Assembly (NCBI GenBank): GCA_965279085.1
Contig: OZ257149.1
Coordinates: 1,364,001 to 1,428,000, forward strand
Source: UBA7672 sp965279085
Lineage (GTDB): Bacteria; Pseudomonadota; Alphaproteobacteria; Caulobacterales; Hyphomonadaceae
Reading direction: 5' to 3'
Length of the DNA stretch: 64,000 bases
A program made the position numbers and the translations under genes. The notes under the pieces were generated by a model, which searched no databases, was not told where the DNA came from, and saw only the letters and a list, made by a program, of their open reading frames with translations. Of the stretch, positions 33,666 to 42,462 are shown piece by piece (within the stretch, counting starts at the first letter, position 1; each line of letters starts with the position of its first letter).

Positions 33666-35795
33666 TCAGGCCATGTTCAGGACGATGTCGTAGAGATCCT
33701 TCGCAGCCTGGATCATGCGCGAGGCGGCTGCGTAGGCCTGCTGGTAGGTCGTCATCTTCACCAGCTCTTCGTCGAGGTTGACGCCCTCCTCGCTCATCCG
33801 GCGTTCGCGGACTTCCTCGCGGACGGATTCGGCGGCGGCCTTGGCGGCTTCGAGGGCTTCCGCGCGAACACCGGCGTGGCCAGCGAGGCGGGCGGCGTAA
33901 TCGGAGATCGAGGTCACCTGCCCCGTCAGCGAGCCGGCGTCAGCGAAGGAGCGCGGTGTCGTGCCGGCCGCCTCGATCGCCAGTGCGCCGCGGCCATCGC
34001 CCGGAGACAGCACGCGCGTTCCGAAGGCGGCGCCGGCGAGATCGGCCTGCGCGCTGCCAAGCCGGGTCGGGTCGGCGCGGATGTCGGAGCGGATGGTGTT
34101 GCTGCGCGCACGCTCGATCGACAGGGCCTCGCCGAAGCCAAAGAGTTCCGAGGCCGACAGCGCCGTATCGCCGCGGACGGTGGTGTCCTGCAGCACATCG
34201 ATGCGGCCAATGTTGTTGTTGGTCGGCGTGAGCGTCATGCGGCCGGCGCCGTCGAAATTCGCCGTGCCGTAGCCCTGCAGCGCCGTGTTCAGCTGCGTGC
34301 GGAGAGCGCCGACCGTTGTGCCGGCCGTGACAGTCATGGTCACGTTGCGGACGATGGCGCCGTCATTGTCGCGCAGGGCGAAGGTGATGTCCCCGGCGGT
34401 GAAGCCGTGATCGTCCAGGGCGGAGAGGCCCGTTCCGTAATTCAGAGGGCCGCCATGGCTGACGAGATCGTTGAGGCCGAACGTGTGCGAGAAGCCGCGT
34501 CCGGCGCGCGAGGCGGGCCGGGTCGGATCGTCGGTGATGACGACGCCGGTCTGCATCCCCTGGGCCTCGATGCTCATCGCACCGTTCGCGAAGGTCATCA
34601 CGCCGTCGGGATCCATGGCGAGGTTGAGCGCATCGCGCAGGTTCTCGATGGTCGGGGCCGCGCCGCCGCCCGGATCGAACGACGTCACGGCGGCCTGGTC
34701 ATCCAGGATCTGCATGGTGTCGAAGTCGATGCGGAAGTTGCGAACGATAGCGCCCTGTTCGTCGACGATGCCGATGTGAGTGACGCCGGTGAAGTTGAGG
34801 CGGTCGGTTTCGAGCAGGCCGGTGTTGCGGCCGACAAGCTCGTTCGGCGCGGGCACGGCGCTGGCCCTGTTGTGCGCGGCGTTCAGCGCCTCGGCGGCGC
34901 CGGCGGCGAACTCGCCGAAGGCCAGCTGGAGGTTGACCAATTCCTTGTCACGCGCGCGCAGGAGCCCTTTCAACTCGCCGCCGTGGAGATGAGTTTCGAG
35001 CGCTGTTTCCGCGCCCGAGCGAGGCGCGAGCATCACGACGCCCGGATAGGGTTCGCCATTGGTGGTGGAGTCGAGGCCGAGCGTGGCGGCGTCGAGATCG
35101 ACGAGCAGGAGGCCGTCCGACGTGCGGACCTCCGTGCCGCCGAGCGGGCGGATCTGCGTGCGGATATCGATGATCTCCGACAGGCGGTCAATCATGCGCT
35201 GTTGTTCGGTTTGCGCTTCGCTGGCGGAGACGCCGGCGATGGTGGAGCGCTGGATCGACGTGTTGAGCCGGGAGATGCCGCTCATCAGCGAGTTGGCTTC
35301 CTCCAGCGAGGCGATGACGCGCGAGTGCGATTCGTCCCGCAGCGCCTGGAGTTCCTCGGCGGTCGTATCGAGCTGGGCGAGCAGCGTGGTGAGATCCGAC
35401 AGCGCCGAGGAGCGGCGGAGGGCGGAGGCCGGATCGACAGCGAGCGCGCCGAAGCTGGCGAAGACGGGGTCGAGCGTGGCGAAGACGGTGGAGGAGTCCG
35501 ACGGATCGCCGAGCAGGCCCTGCGCGCGGTCCATGAACTGGGAGAGGATGTCGGCCGAGGCGACGTCAGCGGCGCCGCGCATCTCGGCGGCGGCAAGATA
35601 GGCGTTGGCGACGCGCGTGACTTCGATCTCGACGCCCGACAGGCCGCCCGTGGCCTGGCGCGAGATGAACTGCACGTCGAGGCGCGAATAACCGACAGTG
35701 TTGACGTTGGCGACGTTGGTCGACGTCGCCTTCAGCGCCTGCTGGTTGGCGGCCAGGGCGGAGAGGCCCGTGGACATGATGTTGCTGATCGACAC
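33666..35795 (-). CDS. flgK: Flagellar hook-associated protein 1 (FlgK)
   Basis: 709 residues, longer than the 450-650 usual. The N-terminal rod-protein signature is GLSALAANQQALKATSTNVANVNTVGYSRLDV, and the C-terminus is VKMTTYQQAYAAASRMIQAAKDLYDIVLNM. The extra length lies in the variable middle domains. The start is a GTG at 35795 with GGAG 8 nt away; ATG 35777 is less likely. Joins hook to filament. A near-consensus sigma54 site on this strand at 35981-35995 is the likely promoter. Confidence 0.94.
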   Translation of the reverse strand: MSISNIMSTGLSALAANQQALKATSTNVANVNTVGYSRLDVQFISRQATGGLSGVEIEVTRVANAYLAAAEMRGAADVASADILSQFMDRAQGLLGDPSDSSTVFATLDPVFASFGALAVDPASALRRSSALSDLTTLLAQLDTTAEELQALRDESHSRVIASLEEANSLMSGISRLNTSIQRSTIAGVSASEAQTEQQRMIDRLSEIIDIRTQIRPLGGTEVRTSDGLLLVDLDAATLGLDSTTNGEPYPGVVMLAPRSGAETALETHLHGGELKGLLRARDKELVNLQLAFGEFAAGAAEALNAAHNRASAVPAPNELVGRNTGLLETDRLNFTGVTHIGIVDEQGAIVRNFRIDFDTMQILDDQAAVTSFDPGGGAAPTIENLRDALNLAMDPDGVMTFANGAMSIEAQGMQTGVVITDDPTRPASRAGRGFSHTFGLNDLVSHGGPLNYGTGLSALDDHGFTAGDITFALRDNDGAIVRNVTMTVTAGTTVGALRTQLNTALQGYGTANFDGAGRMTLTPTNNNIGRIDVLQDTTVRGDTALSASELFGFGEALSIERARSNTIRSDIRADPTRLGSAQADLAGAAFGTRVLSPGDGRGALAIEAAGTTPRSFADAGSLTGQVTSISDYAARLAGHAGVRAEALEAAKAAAESVREEVRERRMSEEGVNLDEELVKMTTYQQAYAAASRMIQAAKDLYDIVLNMA

Positions 35796-35980
35796 GCTTC
35801 GCTCTCCGTCGTCGTGGCGCTGCAGATCTTGCCGGGTAGGCGCGATCTGCCGGGCCGCTCAATGCGACCAGCCTTCACCGGCATCGTTCCATCTTCTTGA
35901 ATACGCTCGCGAAATTCATGCGGCGGTGGCTTCTGCCACGAACGTCCCGACGCGCTGGCCGCAACGTTGGCGTTAACCAC

Positions 35981-35995
35981 GCAAGTTGCGGGCCA
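35981..35995 (-). promoter_or_regulatory. Sigma54 promoter for flgK-flgL
   Basis: Read on the minus strand, TGGCCCGCAACTTGC shows GG and GC separated by exactly 10 nt, matching TGGCAC-N5-TTGC with one difference. Transcription would start near 35970, leaving a leader of about 175 nt before flgK. FlbD, encoded nearby, is the expected activator. Confidence 0.8.
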
Positions 35996-36227
35996 GCCGG
36001 GTTTAAGGACGTGTGGGTTAGCGAAACGGCGGCGGCGCAAGCGTGCATCCGGGCGCGGCGGATTTTGTTCGCGCTGTCTCAGACTTCGCGACCGATGCAG
36101 ACAGCGCCTCGCGCCCGGCAACATGTTCCTATCAGCCCAGCGACTCTTGCCGGTTTGGGGGTGTGAAGCAGCGCGCCGTTAACCTGCCAAGTGATGATTT
36201 GCAGAGGGATTTTCCGGCAAACCTTAA

Positions 36228-36244
36228 TGGCTCGGGGGTTGCAC
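36228..36244 (+). promoter_or_regulatory. Sigma54 promoter for fliK-flgD-flgE
   Basis: TGGCTCGGGGGTTGCAC has GG (36229-36230) and GC (36241-36242) 10 nt apart, one mismatch from TGGCAC-N5-TTGC. Predicted start near 36254 gives a short leader of about 16 nt before the ATG at 36270, with no clear Shine-Dalgarno in it. Confidence 0.8.
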
Positions 36245-36269
36245 GCGTTTCACTCGCTTCGCGCCCGTG

Positions 36270-37823
36270 ATGGGCCGGAGCCGATCGAGCGTGGATGCAA
36301 GTGTGACCTCAGCGGCCGACATTCTTCCGATCCAGCCTGCAGCGCGGCCTGACCATGCCGTGCGTGGCCGTGCGGCTGCGGAAGACACGGCCGATACAAC
36401 GTTCGCCGACCTGCTGGACGCCGAGAGCCTGGACGTCGAAGCAGCCGATGCGATCACCACTTCAGCCGGGGCGGAAGCCGCCGTCGTGCCTGCGCCGGTG
36501 CAGCCTGCCGCGCAACCTGTTGTTCCTGCGTCAGACTCTGCCGCTGCCATCCTGGCGGGGCTGACGACCGAAGGCGGCGAGAAGATCGACGCGAACGGCG
36601 CCGAGACGCTGCCTACCCTTCCCGAGTTTTCAGACGCCGATGGCGCTGCTCTGACGCAGCCTGCCGCGCCGGCGATGGCGGCGGAGACCGCACCCGATGC
36701 TGTTCCGCAGATTCCGGCGACGCCTGTGGTTGCACAGCCAGCCGAGTCCGCCATCGTAGCTGCCGCGCCCGCCGCAACGACAGCCGCCGCGCCGGTTGCG
36801 CAGGCCGTTATCGTTCAGACGCAGGCCATTCCCGCCCAAGCACGCGCCGTTGCCGCTCCCGCGCTGGCCGCTACCGCTCAGCCGCAGCCCACGGCCGAAA
36901 CGGACGAGTCCGCCGAGGAGTCTTCAGAGGTTTCCGCAGATCCCGCGGCGACTTCGTCGGACGACGCTGGCGCCGCGAAGCCGGCTGTCACGACGCCTGA
37001 GACTTCGCCCATCATAACGACGGCGGCCGTTACGCGGCCTGCGGTTGCGCGGCCTGACGTTGCGCCGGCCCCCACGATCGCAACGCCTGATGCGCCTTCT
37101 TCTGCGCCGGGCGCCGAGCGTGCCGCCGCTGAAATGCCTGACGCCATTTCACCGCGCCAGACGAACCTCGCGACGCCTAATGGCGCTGCGCAGGGCGAGA
37201 ACGCCCGCGTTCAGCGCGCCGCGAACCGCGCGGCCAACGCGGCTGCTTCTGTGGCCGATGCCGCCGCCAACATCTCCGTGGACGCAGCGCCTTCCAGCAC
37301 GCCTTCGATCACCACAGACATCACCGCGCCACGCACGCTGGCAACCGCCGATGCGGCGCGCCCGGCGCCCACGCACCCTGCCCTGCAGAATTCACCCGCC
37401 GCGACGATCCAGGTCTATCAGCGCATGATCGAGCGCGTCGATGGACGCGCACAACGCTTTGAAGTGCGACTCGATCCGGCAGAGCTTGGGCGTGTGGACG
37501 TGCGCATCGAAGTCGGCGCGGACAAGAAAGTGCATGCCGTTCTCGCCGCCCATGACAGCGCGGCGCTGAGCGACCTGATGCGCGGCCAGCGTGCGCTGGA
37601 GCGTGCGCTGACGGATGCCGGCATCGATCTGGCCGACGGCGGCGTGCGATTCGAGCTTTCGAGCGACAATGGCCGTGGCGCGTCGAACAACCAGACGCAG
37701 AGCGACAGCGGAGCTTCGCCGAATGTCTGGCGGCGCTTCAATACCATCGACGTTCCCGCAGACCAGCAAACGACGAACGCCGTGCGCGGCTGGCGTCCGT
37801 CGCGTCTCGACCTGGTGGCGTGA
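36270..37823 (+). CDS. fliK: Flagellar hook-length control protein (FliK)
   Basis: About 517 residues. The first 370 are low-complexity Ala/Pro/Thr-rich, as in the FliK ruler region. The C-terminal Flg_hook domain is RMIERVDGRAQRFEVRLDPAELGRVDVRIEVGADKKVHAVLAAHDSAALSDLMRGQRALERAL. FliK measures hook length and switches the export gate to filament substrates. GTG 36267 directly precedes the ATG and is an alternative start. It leads an operon with flgD 11 bp downstream. Confidence 0.88.
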   Translation: MGRSRSSVDASVTSAADILPIQPAARPDHAVRGRAAAEDTADTTFADLLDAESLDVEAADAITTSAGAEAAVVPAPVQPAAQPVVPASDSAAAILAGLTTEGGEKIDANGAETLPTLPEFSDADGAALTQPAAPAMAAETAPDAVPQIPATPVVAQPAESAIVAAAPAATTAAAPVAQAVIVQTQAIPAQARAVAAPALAATAQPQPTAETDESAEESSEVSADPAATSSDDAGAAKPAVTTPETSPIITTAAVTRPAVARPDVAPAPTIATPDAPSSAPGAERAAAEMPDAISPRQTNLATPNGAAQGENARVQRAANRAANAAASVADAAANISVDAAPSSTPSITTDITAPRTLATADAARPAPTHPALQNSPAATIQVYQRMIERVDGRAQRFEVRLDPAELGRVDVRIEVGADKKVHAVLAAHDSAALSDLMRGQRALERALTDAGIDLADGGVRFELSSDNGRGASNNQTQSDSGASPNVWRRFNTIDVPADQQTTNAVRGWRPSRLDLVA

Positions 37824-37834
37824 GGAGATAACGC

Positions 37835-38521
37835 ATGGCTGACCTGATCTCCTTCGTTCCACCGCCAACCGTCACGAGCGGCGCCAATGGCGCAGCTTCG
37901 CAGGCGACGCTGTCGAACAATTTCGACACCTTCCTCACCATTCTCACCGCCCAGATCCAGAACCAGGATCCGCTGGAGCCGATGGACTCGACGCAGTTCA
38001 CGGAGCAGCTGGTGCAGTTCTCTGGCGTCGAGCAGCAGATCCGCGTCAACACGCAGCTCGAGACGCTGATCGCCGCGACCAATTCCAGCGCTGGGGCATC
38101 GCTTTCCGGCTATCTCGGGCAGGAAGCCGAGATCGACTCGGCCGGCGCGCAGTTCACCGGCGATCCGATCAAGTGGCGCTACGAGCTTCCCGCCGACGCT
38201 TCCTCCACGACCGTCACGGTCACGGATGCTGCGGGCAAGGTGCTGTATTCCAAGACCGGTGAACTGACCGCCGGCAACCATGACTTCACCTGGGACGGCA
38301 CACTGAACACAGGCGGCAAGGCTGCCGCCGACCAGCCTTACTGGATCAGTGTCGTCGCCGAGGACGCAAACAAGAAAGCCCTTACGCCTTCGCACTCGCT
38401 GGTGACGAAAATCACCGGCGTTGACCTTACCTATGGCGAGCCCGCGCTCACGACGCCTGCCGGCGTGTTCGCGTTCTCCGACATCAAGCGACTGATGAAT
38501 ACGCCGGCGACGACGAACTAG
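37835..38521 (+). CDS. flgD: Flagellar hook capping protein FlgD
   Basis: 228 residues. The N-terminal export and capping segment NNFDTFLTILTAQIQNQDPLEPMDSTQFTEQLVQFSGVEQQI is diagnostic. The C-terminal part has the Tudor/FnIII-like pattern (GKVLYSKTGELTAGNHDFTWDG). FlgD caps the growing hook so that FlgE can polymerise. GAGGAG lies before the ATG. It is between fliK and flgE, as expected for hook assembly genes. Confidence 0.95.
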   Translation: MADLISFVPPPTVTSGANGAASQATLSNNFDTFLTILTAQIQNQDPLEPMDSTQFTEQLVQFSGVEQQIRVNTQLETLIAATNSSAGASLSGYLGQEAEIDSAGAQFTGDPIKWRYELPADASSTTVTVTDAAGKVLYSKTGELTAGNHDFTWDGTLNTGGKAAADQPYWISVVAEDANKKALTPSHSLVTKITGVDLTYGEPALTTPAGVFAFSDIKRLMNTPATTN

Positions 38522-38603
38522 CCGCCGGCCACAACCAGATCTTCCGGCGCAGAAGCGCGCCGTCTGGCTGCATAAGCGGCCAACCAACCCAACCGTAACG
38601 AAT

Positions 38604-38621
38604 CCTGCGCCGCAGGTTTTT
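38604..38621 (+). terminator. Weak intrinsic terminator between flgD and flgE
   Basis: CCTGC-GCC-GCAGG followed by TTTTT. The stem is only 5 bp, so it may reduce readthrough rather than end transcription. It abuts the flgE Shine-Dalgarno GGGAG. Confidence 0.5.
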
Positions 38622-38634
38622 GGGAGCTTCGACT

Positions 38635-40011
38635 ATGAGTATCAACTCCGCCATGCTCGCCGGCGCCTCTGGTATGCGCGCCAACTCGTCGGCGCTCGCC
38701 GCGATTTCCGACAACATCGCGAACGTCAACACGGTCGGCTACAAGCGGCTGCGCAGCGACTTCGTGTCCCTGCTCAACTCCCAGAACCGCCAGACGACGT
38801 ACAATGCCGGCGGCGTGATCGGTAAGTCCACACCGCTGATGGGCGAACAGGGATCGGCGATCGCCTCGTCCGTCGCGACGCACCTTGCGGTCTCGGGCAA
38901 CGGCTTCTTCGTCGTGCGCGGCCGCAGCGACGACGCCAGCGCGCGCGATCCGTTCTTCTACACGCGCGCGGGCCAGTTCACACCGGACTCCGATGGCTAT
39001 CTCAAGAACACCGCCGGCTACTTCCTGCAAGGCTGGCCAGTAAACTCAACCGGCAACGTCACGGCGAACCCCACCGATCTCAACGCTCTCGAGCCGATCC
39101 GCGTGTCCGGCATCGCCGGCGGCGCCGAGGCAACGGCGCGACTCTCCCTCTCCGCCAACCTGCAATCCTCGCAAGAGGTCTCGCAGCTTGTCATCGACGG
39201 CGATTACGACGCCGCGGACTCCGCCTTCAACATGGCGTCCGGCGCGGTAACGCCCGACTTCCAGATTCCGATCCAGGTCTATGACAGCCAGGGCGGCCTG
39301 CACACGCTGACCATGTCGTTCCTCAAGTCTGGCCCGAACGAGTGGTTCACCGAAGTCCACATGCCGGCGGGCGACGTCGTCCCCGGCGGTGGCGCGCTGA
39401 TCGACGGGCAGCTGGCCACGGGGATCGTTGCTTTCACGCCGTTCGGCCAACTCGACGCCACGAACTCCACGCTTCCGCTGACGCTCGACATCGGCGAAGC
39501 GGGCACGGGCGCGGGTCCGGAATGGGCGGGTACGCTCGGTCTCGCGGCGCAAACCATCTCGCTCGACATGGGGGGCCCGGGAACGCCCGGCGGTCTCACC
39601 AACTATGACTCGCCCTCGCAGCTCGGCACCTCGCAGATCGACGGCACGCCGTTCGGCTCGCTGGCGTCGGTGGACGTGGACGATGACGGCTATGTCACCG
39701 CCATCTTCACCAACGGCCTCACCCGCCGCATCTATCAGGTTCCGCTGGCGACATTCGGCAACGTCGACGGCCTGCTGCCCGAACATGGCGGCGTCTATCG
39801 CCTCGGACCGGGCGCAGGCGCGCTCTCGATGCGTGGCGCGGGCGTGGGCGGCGCGGGCAACATCAAGGCGCGCGCGCTTGAATCCTCAACCGTCGACCTG
39901 GCCGAGGAGTTCTCGAGCCTGATCATGACACAGCGCGCCTATTCGGCTTCGTCGAAGATCATCACGACGGCCGACGAGATGCTCGACGAGCTGATCAGGC
40001 TGAAGCGGTAA
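38635..40011 (+). CDS. flgE: Flagellar hook protein FlgE
   Basis: 458 residues. N-terminal MSINSAMLAGASGMRANSSALAAISDNIANVNTVGYK is the rod/hook signature; the middle has the FlgE D1/D2 pattern (QVYDSQGGLHTLTMSFLKSGPNEW); the C-terminus is VDLAEEFSSLIMTQRAYSASSKIITTADEMLDELIRLKR. Builds the curved hook. ATG 38635 lies 9 nt after GGGAG. A 113-bp gap with a weak terminator separates it from flgD; no second sigma54 site with exact spacing was found there. Confidence 0.95.
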   Translation: MSINSAMLAGASGMRANSSALAAISDNIANVNTVGYKRLRSDFVSLLNSQNRQTTYNAGGVIGKSTPLMGEQGSAIASSVATHLAVSGNGFFVVRGRSDDASARDPFFYTRAGQFTPDSDGYLKNTAGYFLQGWPVNSTGNVTANPTDLNALEPIRVSGIAGGAEATARLSLSANLQSSQEVSQLVIDGDYDAADSAFNMASGAVTPDFQIPIQVYDSQGGLHTLTMSFLKSGPNEWFTEVHMPAGDVVPGGGALIDGQLATGIVAFTPFGQLDATNSTLPLTLDIGEAGTGAGPEWAGTLGLAAQTISLDMGGPGTPGGLTNYDSPSQLGTSQIDGTPFGSLASVDVDDDGYVTAIFTNGLTRRIYQVPLATFGNVDGLLPEHGGVYRLGPGAGALSMRGAGVGGAGNIKARALESSTVDLAEEFSSLIMTQRAYSASSKIITTADEMLDELIRLKR

Positions 40012-40241
40012 CACTTGAGGCGTGAGGCAATGGGCAGCCGGCAATCGCATAAGCGCCTTCTGGCGCTGCGTATGCGAGGCCGGCGGCCGGCCTGCCCTCG
40101 CGGCTACCTCTCTACCAATGGTTTCCGGACGTGTGAAATTTTGCCGATCTTTTCCCGAAAAGCGTCGGGTCCACCTGAGCGTCACCTTAAACGCCGCTGC
40201 GTATGGTCCGCCAAGAGACTGAGCAGCATAAGGAGTCATCA

Positions 40242-40511
40242 ATGCTGAGCCAAAGCGCAACCAGCGCGGCCGTCATTGGACCCGACGGACGCCAACTTAC
40301 CCTTGCTGATCTTCCCGCTCCGGGAATCCAGCGCTGGGTGACCCGCCGCAAGGCGGAAGTCGTGGCCGCGGTCCATGGCGGACTGCTCACGGCCGACGAT
40401 GCGTGCGAGCGCTACCAACTCTCGAAAGAAGAGTTCGGTGGATGGGAACGCCTGTACGAGCGTCACGGCGTGAAGGGTCTTCGGACCACGCGCCTGCAGA
40501 ACTACCGTTAG
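40242..40511 (+). CDS. sciP: CtrA inhibitor SciP (DUF1153)
   Basis: 89 residues matching SciP closely: VIGPDGRQLTLADLPAPGIQRWVTRRKAEVVAAVHGGLLTADDACERYQLSKEEF ... RHGVKGLRTTRLQNY, a helix-turn-helix protein. In Caulobacter, SciP binds CtrA at its target promoters and blocks transcription. AAGGAG lies 6 nt before the ATG. It sits between flgE and the CtrA-type promoter of fliF. The upstream gap (40012-40241) holds one TTAA and a short hairpin (CTTTT-CCCG-AAAAG, about 40153) but no convincing promoter. Confidence 0.93.
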   Translation: MLSQSATSAAVIGPDGRQLTLADLPAPGIQRWVTRRKAEVVAAVHGGLLTADDACERYQLSKEEFGGWERLYERHGVKGLRTTRLQNYR

Positions 40512-40527
40512 AAAGCGCTCCGCGCGG

Positions 40528-40553
40528 CCGTCCCGGGGTATCGGGAGGGACGG
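40528..40553 (+). terminator. Stem-loop after sciP
   Basis: CCGTCCC (40528-40534) pairs with GGGACGG (40547-40553) around a 12-nt loop. It lies 16 bp after the sciP stop and before the CtrA-like boxes of fliF. No T-run, so Rho-independent termination is uncertain. Confidence 0.45.
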
Positions 40554-40568
40554 TGCGCGAGCTGCGCC

Positions 40569-40618
40569 TTAAGGTTTCGCTAACGAACTTCGTCGCGCGC
40601 CTTAAGACCACGTTTACC
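40569..40618 (+). promoter_or_regulatory. Two CtrA-like boxes upstream of fliF
   Basis: TTAA-GGTTTCG-CTAAC (40569-40584) and TTAA-GACCACG-TTTACC (40602-40618) each keep the 7-nt spacing of TTAA-N7-TTAAC with one mismatch in the second half. They lie 63-112 bp before the fliF ATG. This fits early (class II) flagellar control by CtrA, with SciP as brake. The sites are seen; the regulation is inferred. Confidence 0.7.
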
Positions 40619-40680
40619 ACGCACTGGGAATTTCCTGCCTAGTCGCAAATCGCGACGCAGGCAGATTTTTCCGGGCGTTC

Positions 40681-42462
40681 ATGGCTGATCCCACAACCGA
40701 AGAATCCAAAGGACTGATGGCGCAACTCGCGCGATCGGGCCGGATGCGAATCGCCGCGGCGCTCGTTGTCGTGGCGCTGGTTGGCGGCGGCCTGGGCGTC
40801 ATCATGCTGCGCGGCGATGCCGGCGGCCAGAAGCTTCTCTTCTCCGGCCTCGACCTCGAGGAAGCGGCCGAAATCACGGGCAAGCTCGATACGGCTGGCG
40901 TCGCCTACACGCTTGAAGGCGGCGGTTCGGCCGTGTTCGTCGACGGCGACAAGGTCGAAGAAGCCCGGATGATGCTGTCCGAGCAGGGCCTGCCCACGCG
41001 CGGCTCGGTCGGCTGGGAGATTTTCGACAAATCGGATGCGCTGGGCGAGACGCAGTTCGTCCTGAACATCAAGAAAGTCCGCGCCATGGAGGGCGAGCTG
41101 GAACGCTCGATCGCCTCCTACGACATGGTGCAATCCGCGCGCGTTCACCTGTCCATCCCGGATCGCCCCCTGTTCCAGCAGAACAGCGAGAAGCCCAAGG
41201 CGTCGGTGGTGCTGAAGATCACCGGCAGCATGATGCCGGGCGAAAAAGTGCGGGCGATCCGCAACCTCGTGGCCTCGCAGGTTCCAGGCCTCGCCATCGG
41301 TTCGGTGACGATTTCCTCGACGGATGGCCGGCTTCTGGCTGCGGCGACCGATGACAGCGATCCGTCAGGCGCCGGCGGCGGCACGTCGGTGGACGAGCGC
41401 CGGGCCGGGCTTGAAGAGAGCTACCGCAAGAAGGTTCTCGACGTTATCGAGAACATCGCGGGTCCGGGGGCCGCGAAAGTCACCGTTTCGCTCGATGCCG
41501 ACTTCAACAAGGTCACGCAGAGCTCCGAAACGTACAATCCGGATGGCCGCGTGGTGCGTTCCGAGCAGACGGTCGAGGACACGTCCAGCAGCCGCGACAT
41601 GGCGCCGGGCGATGAAACCACTGTCGCGAACAACGTTCCCACGGGCGCGGACCCGGCTGCTGCGCCGCAGCCCAAGAGCCTGAGCGACACCAGCCGGACC
41701 GAATCGACCGTCAACTACGAGATCGACAAGACCGTGCGGACGGAAATCGTCGAGGGCGGCGCGATCAAGCGGCTGTCGGTGGCTGTGGCGATTGATCACA
41801 TGCGCGTGCCCGGCGCCGAGGGCCAGCCCGCGACGTGGCAGCCCCGCCCCGATGAAGAGATCGCCCGCATCACCGCGCTGGTGAAGTCGGCGGTGAACTT
41901 CAGCGAGCCGCGTGGCGATATCGTGACCGTGGAAAGCGCCGCGTTTGCGCGCCCCGACACCAGCATCGAAGGCGCAGCGGCGCCGGGCGCGTTCGACCTC
42001 GACAAGTTCGACCTGCTGCATATCGGCGAGATCGTCGCGCTGCTGTTGACCGCTCTGGCGCTGGTGTTCTTCGTGCTGCGCCCGCTGATCTCGGGCCTGT
42101 TCACGAAGCCCGAGCCGGAAGATCTTCCGGCGGAAATCAGGGCGCTGAAAGGCGGCAAGCGCGCCAAAGCGATCGCTGCACATCAAGCGGCGCTGATCGC
42201 GGGCGCTTCCTCGCCGACCATGGTGCAGGCCGGCGACCACATCACGATCAACACCGCCTCATCGGCCCAGGAAGGCGGCGGCCGCGTTGTGGGCTTCGAC
42301 ATGCCGATGCCGGATCGGCTCGACGCGGGCATCGACGTGGCGCGCATTTCCGGCCAGGTCCGCGCGTCCTCGATCAAGAAGATTTCCGAAGTGGTCGCCA
42401 GCCACCCCGATGAATCCGTCGCCATCATCCGTTCGTGGATGGCCGAAGAGCCCGCCGCATGA
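40681..42462 (+). CDS. fliF: Flagellar MS-ring protein FliF
   Basis: 593 residues. N-terminal membrane helix (IAAALVVVALVGGGLGVIML, about 24-43), ring-building motifs (KLLFSGLDLEEAAEI, ARVHLSIPDRPLFQQN, LVASQVPGLAIGSVTISSTDG), a second membrane helix near residue 445 (IGEIVALLLTALALVFFVL) and a C-terminal FliG-binding tail. First gene of the run fliF-fliG-fliH-fliN-flbD-flhA-flhF-flhG. Its ATG has no strong Shine-Dalgarno within 10 nt. Confidence 0.96.
   Translation: MADPTTEESKGLMAQLARSGRMRIAAALVVVALVGGGLGVIMLRGDAGGQKLLFSGLDLEEAAEITGKLDTAGVAYTLEGGGSAVFVDGDKVEEARMMLSEQGLPTRGSVGWEIFDKSDALGETQFVLNIKKVRAMEGELERSIASYDMVQSARVHLSIPDRPLFQQNSEKPKASVVLKITGSMMPGEKVRAIRNLVASQVPGLAIGSVTISSTDGRLLAAATDDSDPSGAGGGTSVDERRAGLEESYRKKVLDVIENIAGPGAAKVTVSLDADFNKVTQSSETYNPDGRVVRSEQTVEDTSSSRDMAPGDETTVANNVPTGADPAAAPQPKSLSDTSRTESTVNYEIDKTVRTEIVEGGAIKRLSVAVAIDHMRVPGAEGQPATWQPRPDEEIARITALVKSAVNFSEPRGDIVTVESAAFARPDTSIEGAAAPGAFDLDKFDLLHIGEIVALLLTALALVFFVLRPLISGLFTKPEPEDLPAEIRALKGGKRAKAIAAHQAALIAGASSPTMVQAGDHITINTASSAQEGGGRVVGFDMPMPDRLDAGIDVARISGQVRASSIKKISEVVASHPDESVAIIRSWMAEEPAA

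Larger units (their letters stand above)
35796..36269. other. 474-bp divergent flagellar promoter region
   Basis: Contains no gene. It holds the two sigma54-type promoters listed separately and scattered TTAAC half-sites (35973, 36179, 36224 region) that resemble CtrA half-boxes but lack the second half at the right distance. It serves flgK-flgL to the left and fliK-flgD-flgE to the right. Confidence 0.75.

Noticed and set aside
32958..35900. A 980-codon open frame on the plus strand across flgL and flgK
   Set aside because: It is antisense to two unmistakable flagellar genes, shows Arg/Gly/Asp/Val-rich shadow composition and no domain. Long antisense frames are common at this GC content.
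40069..40086. A sigma54-like GG-N10-GC site (TGGCGC...ATGC) between flgE and sciP
   Set aside because: The -12 element is ATGC rather than TTGC and the -24 element also deviates. It is too weak beside the two near-consensus sites at 36 kb.
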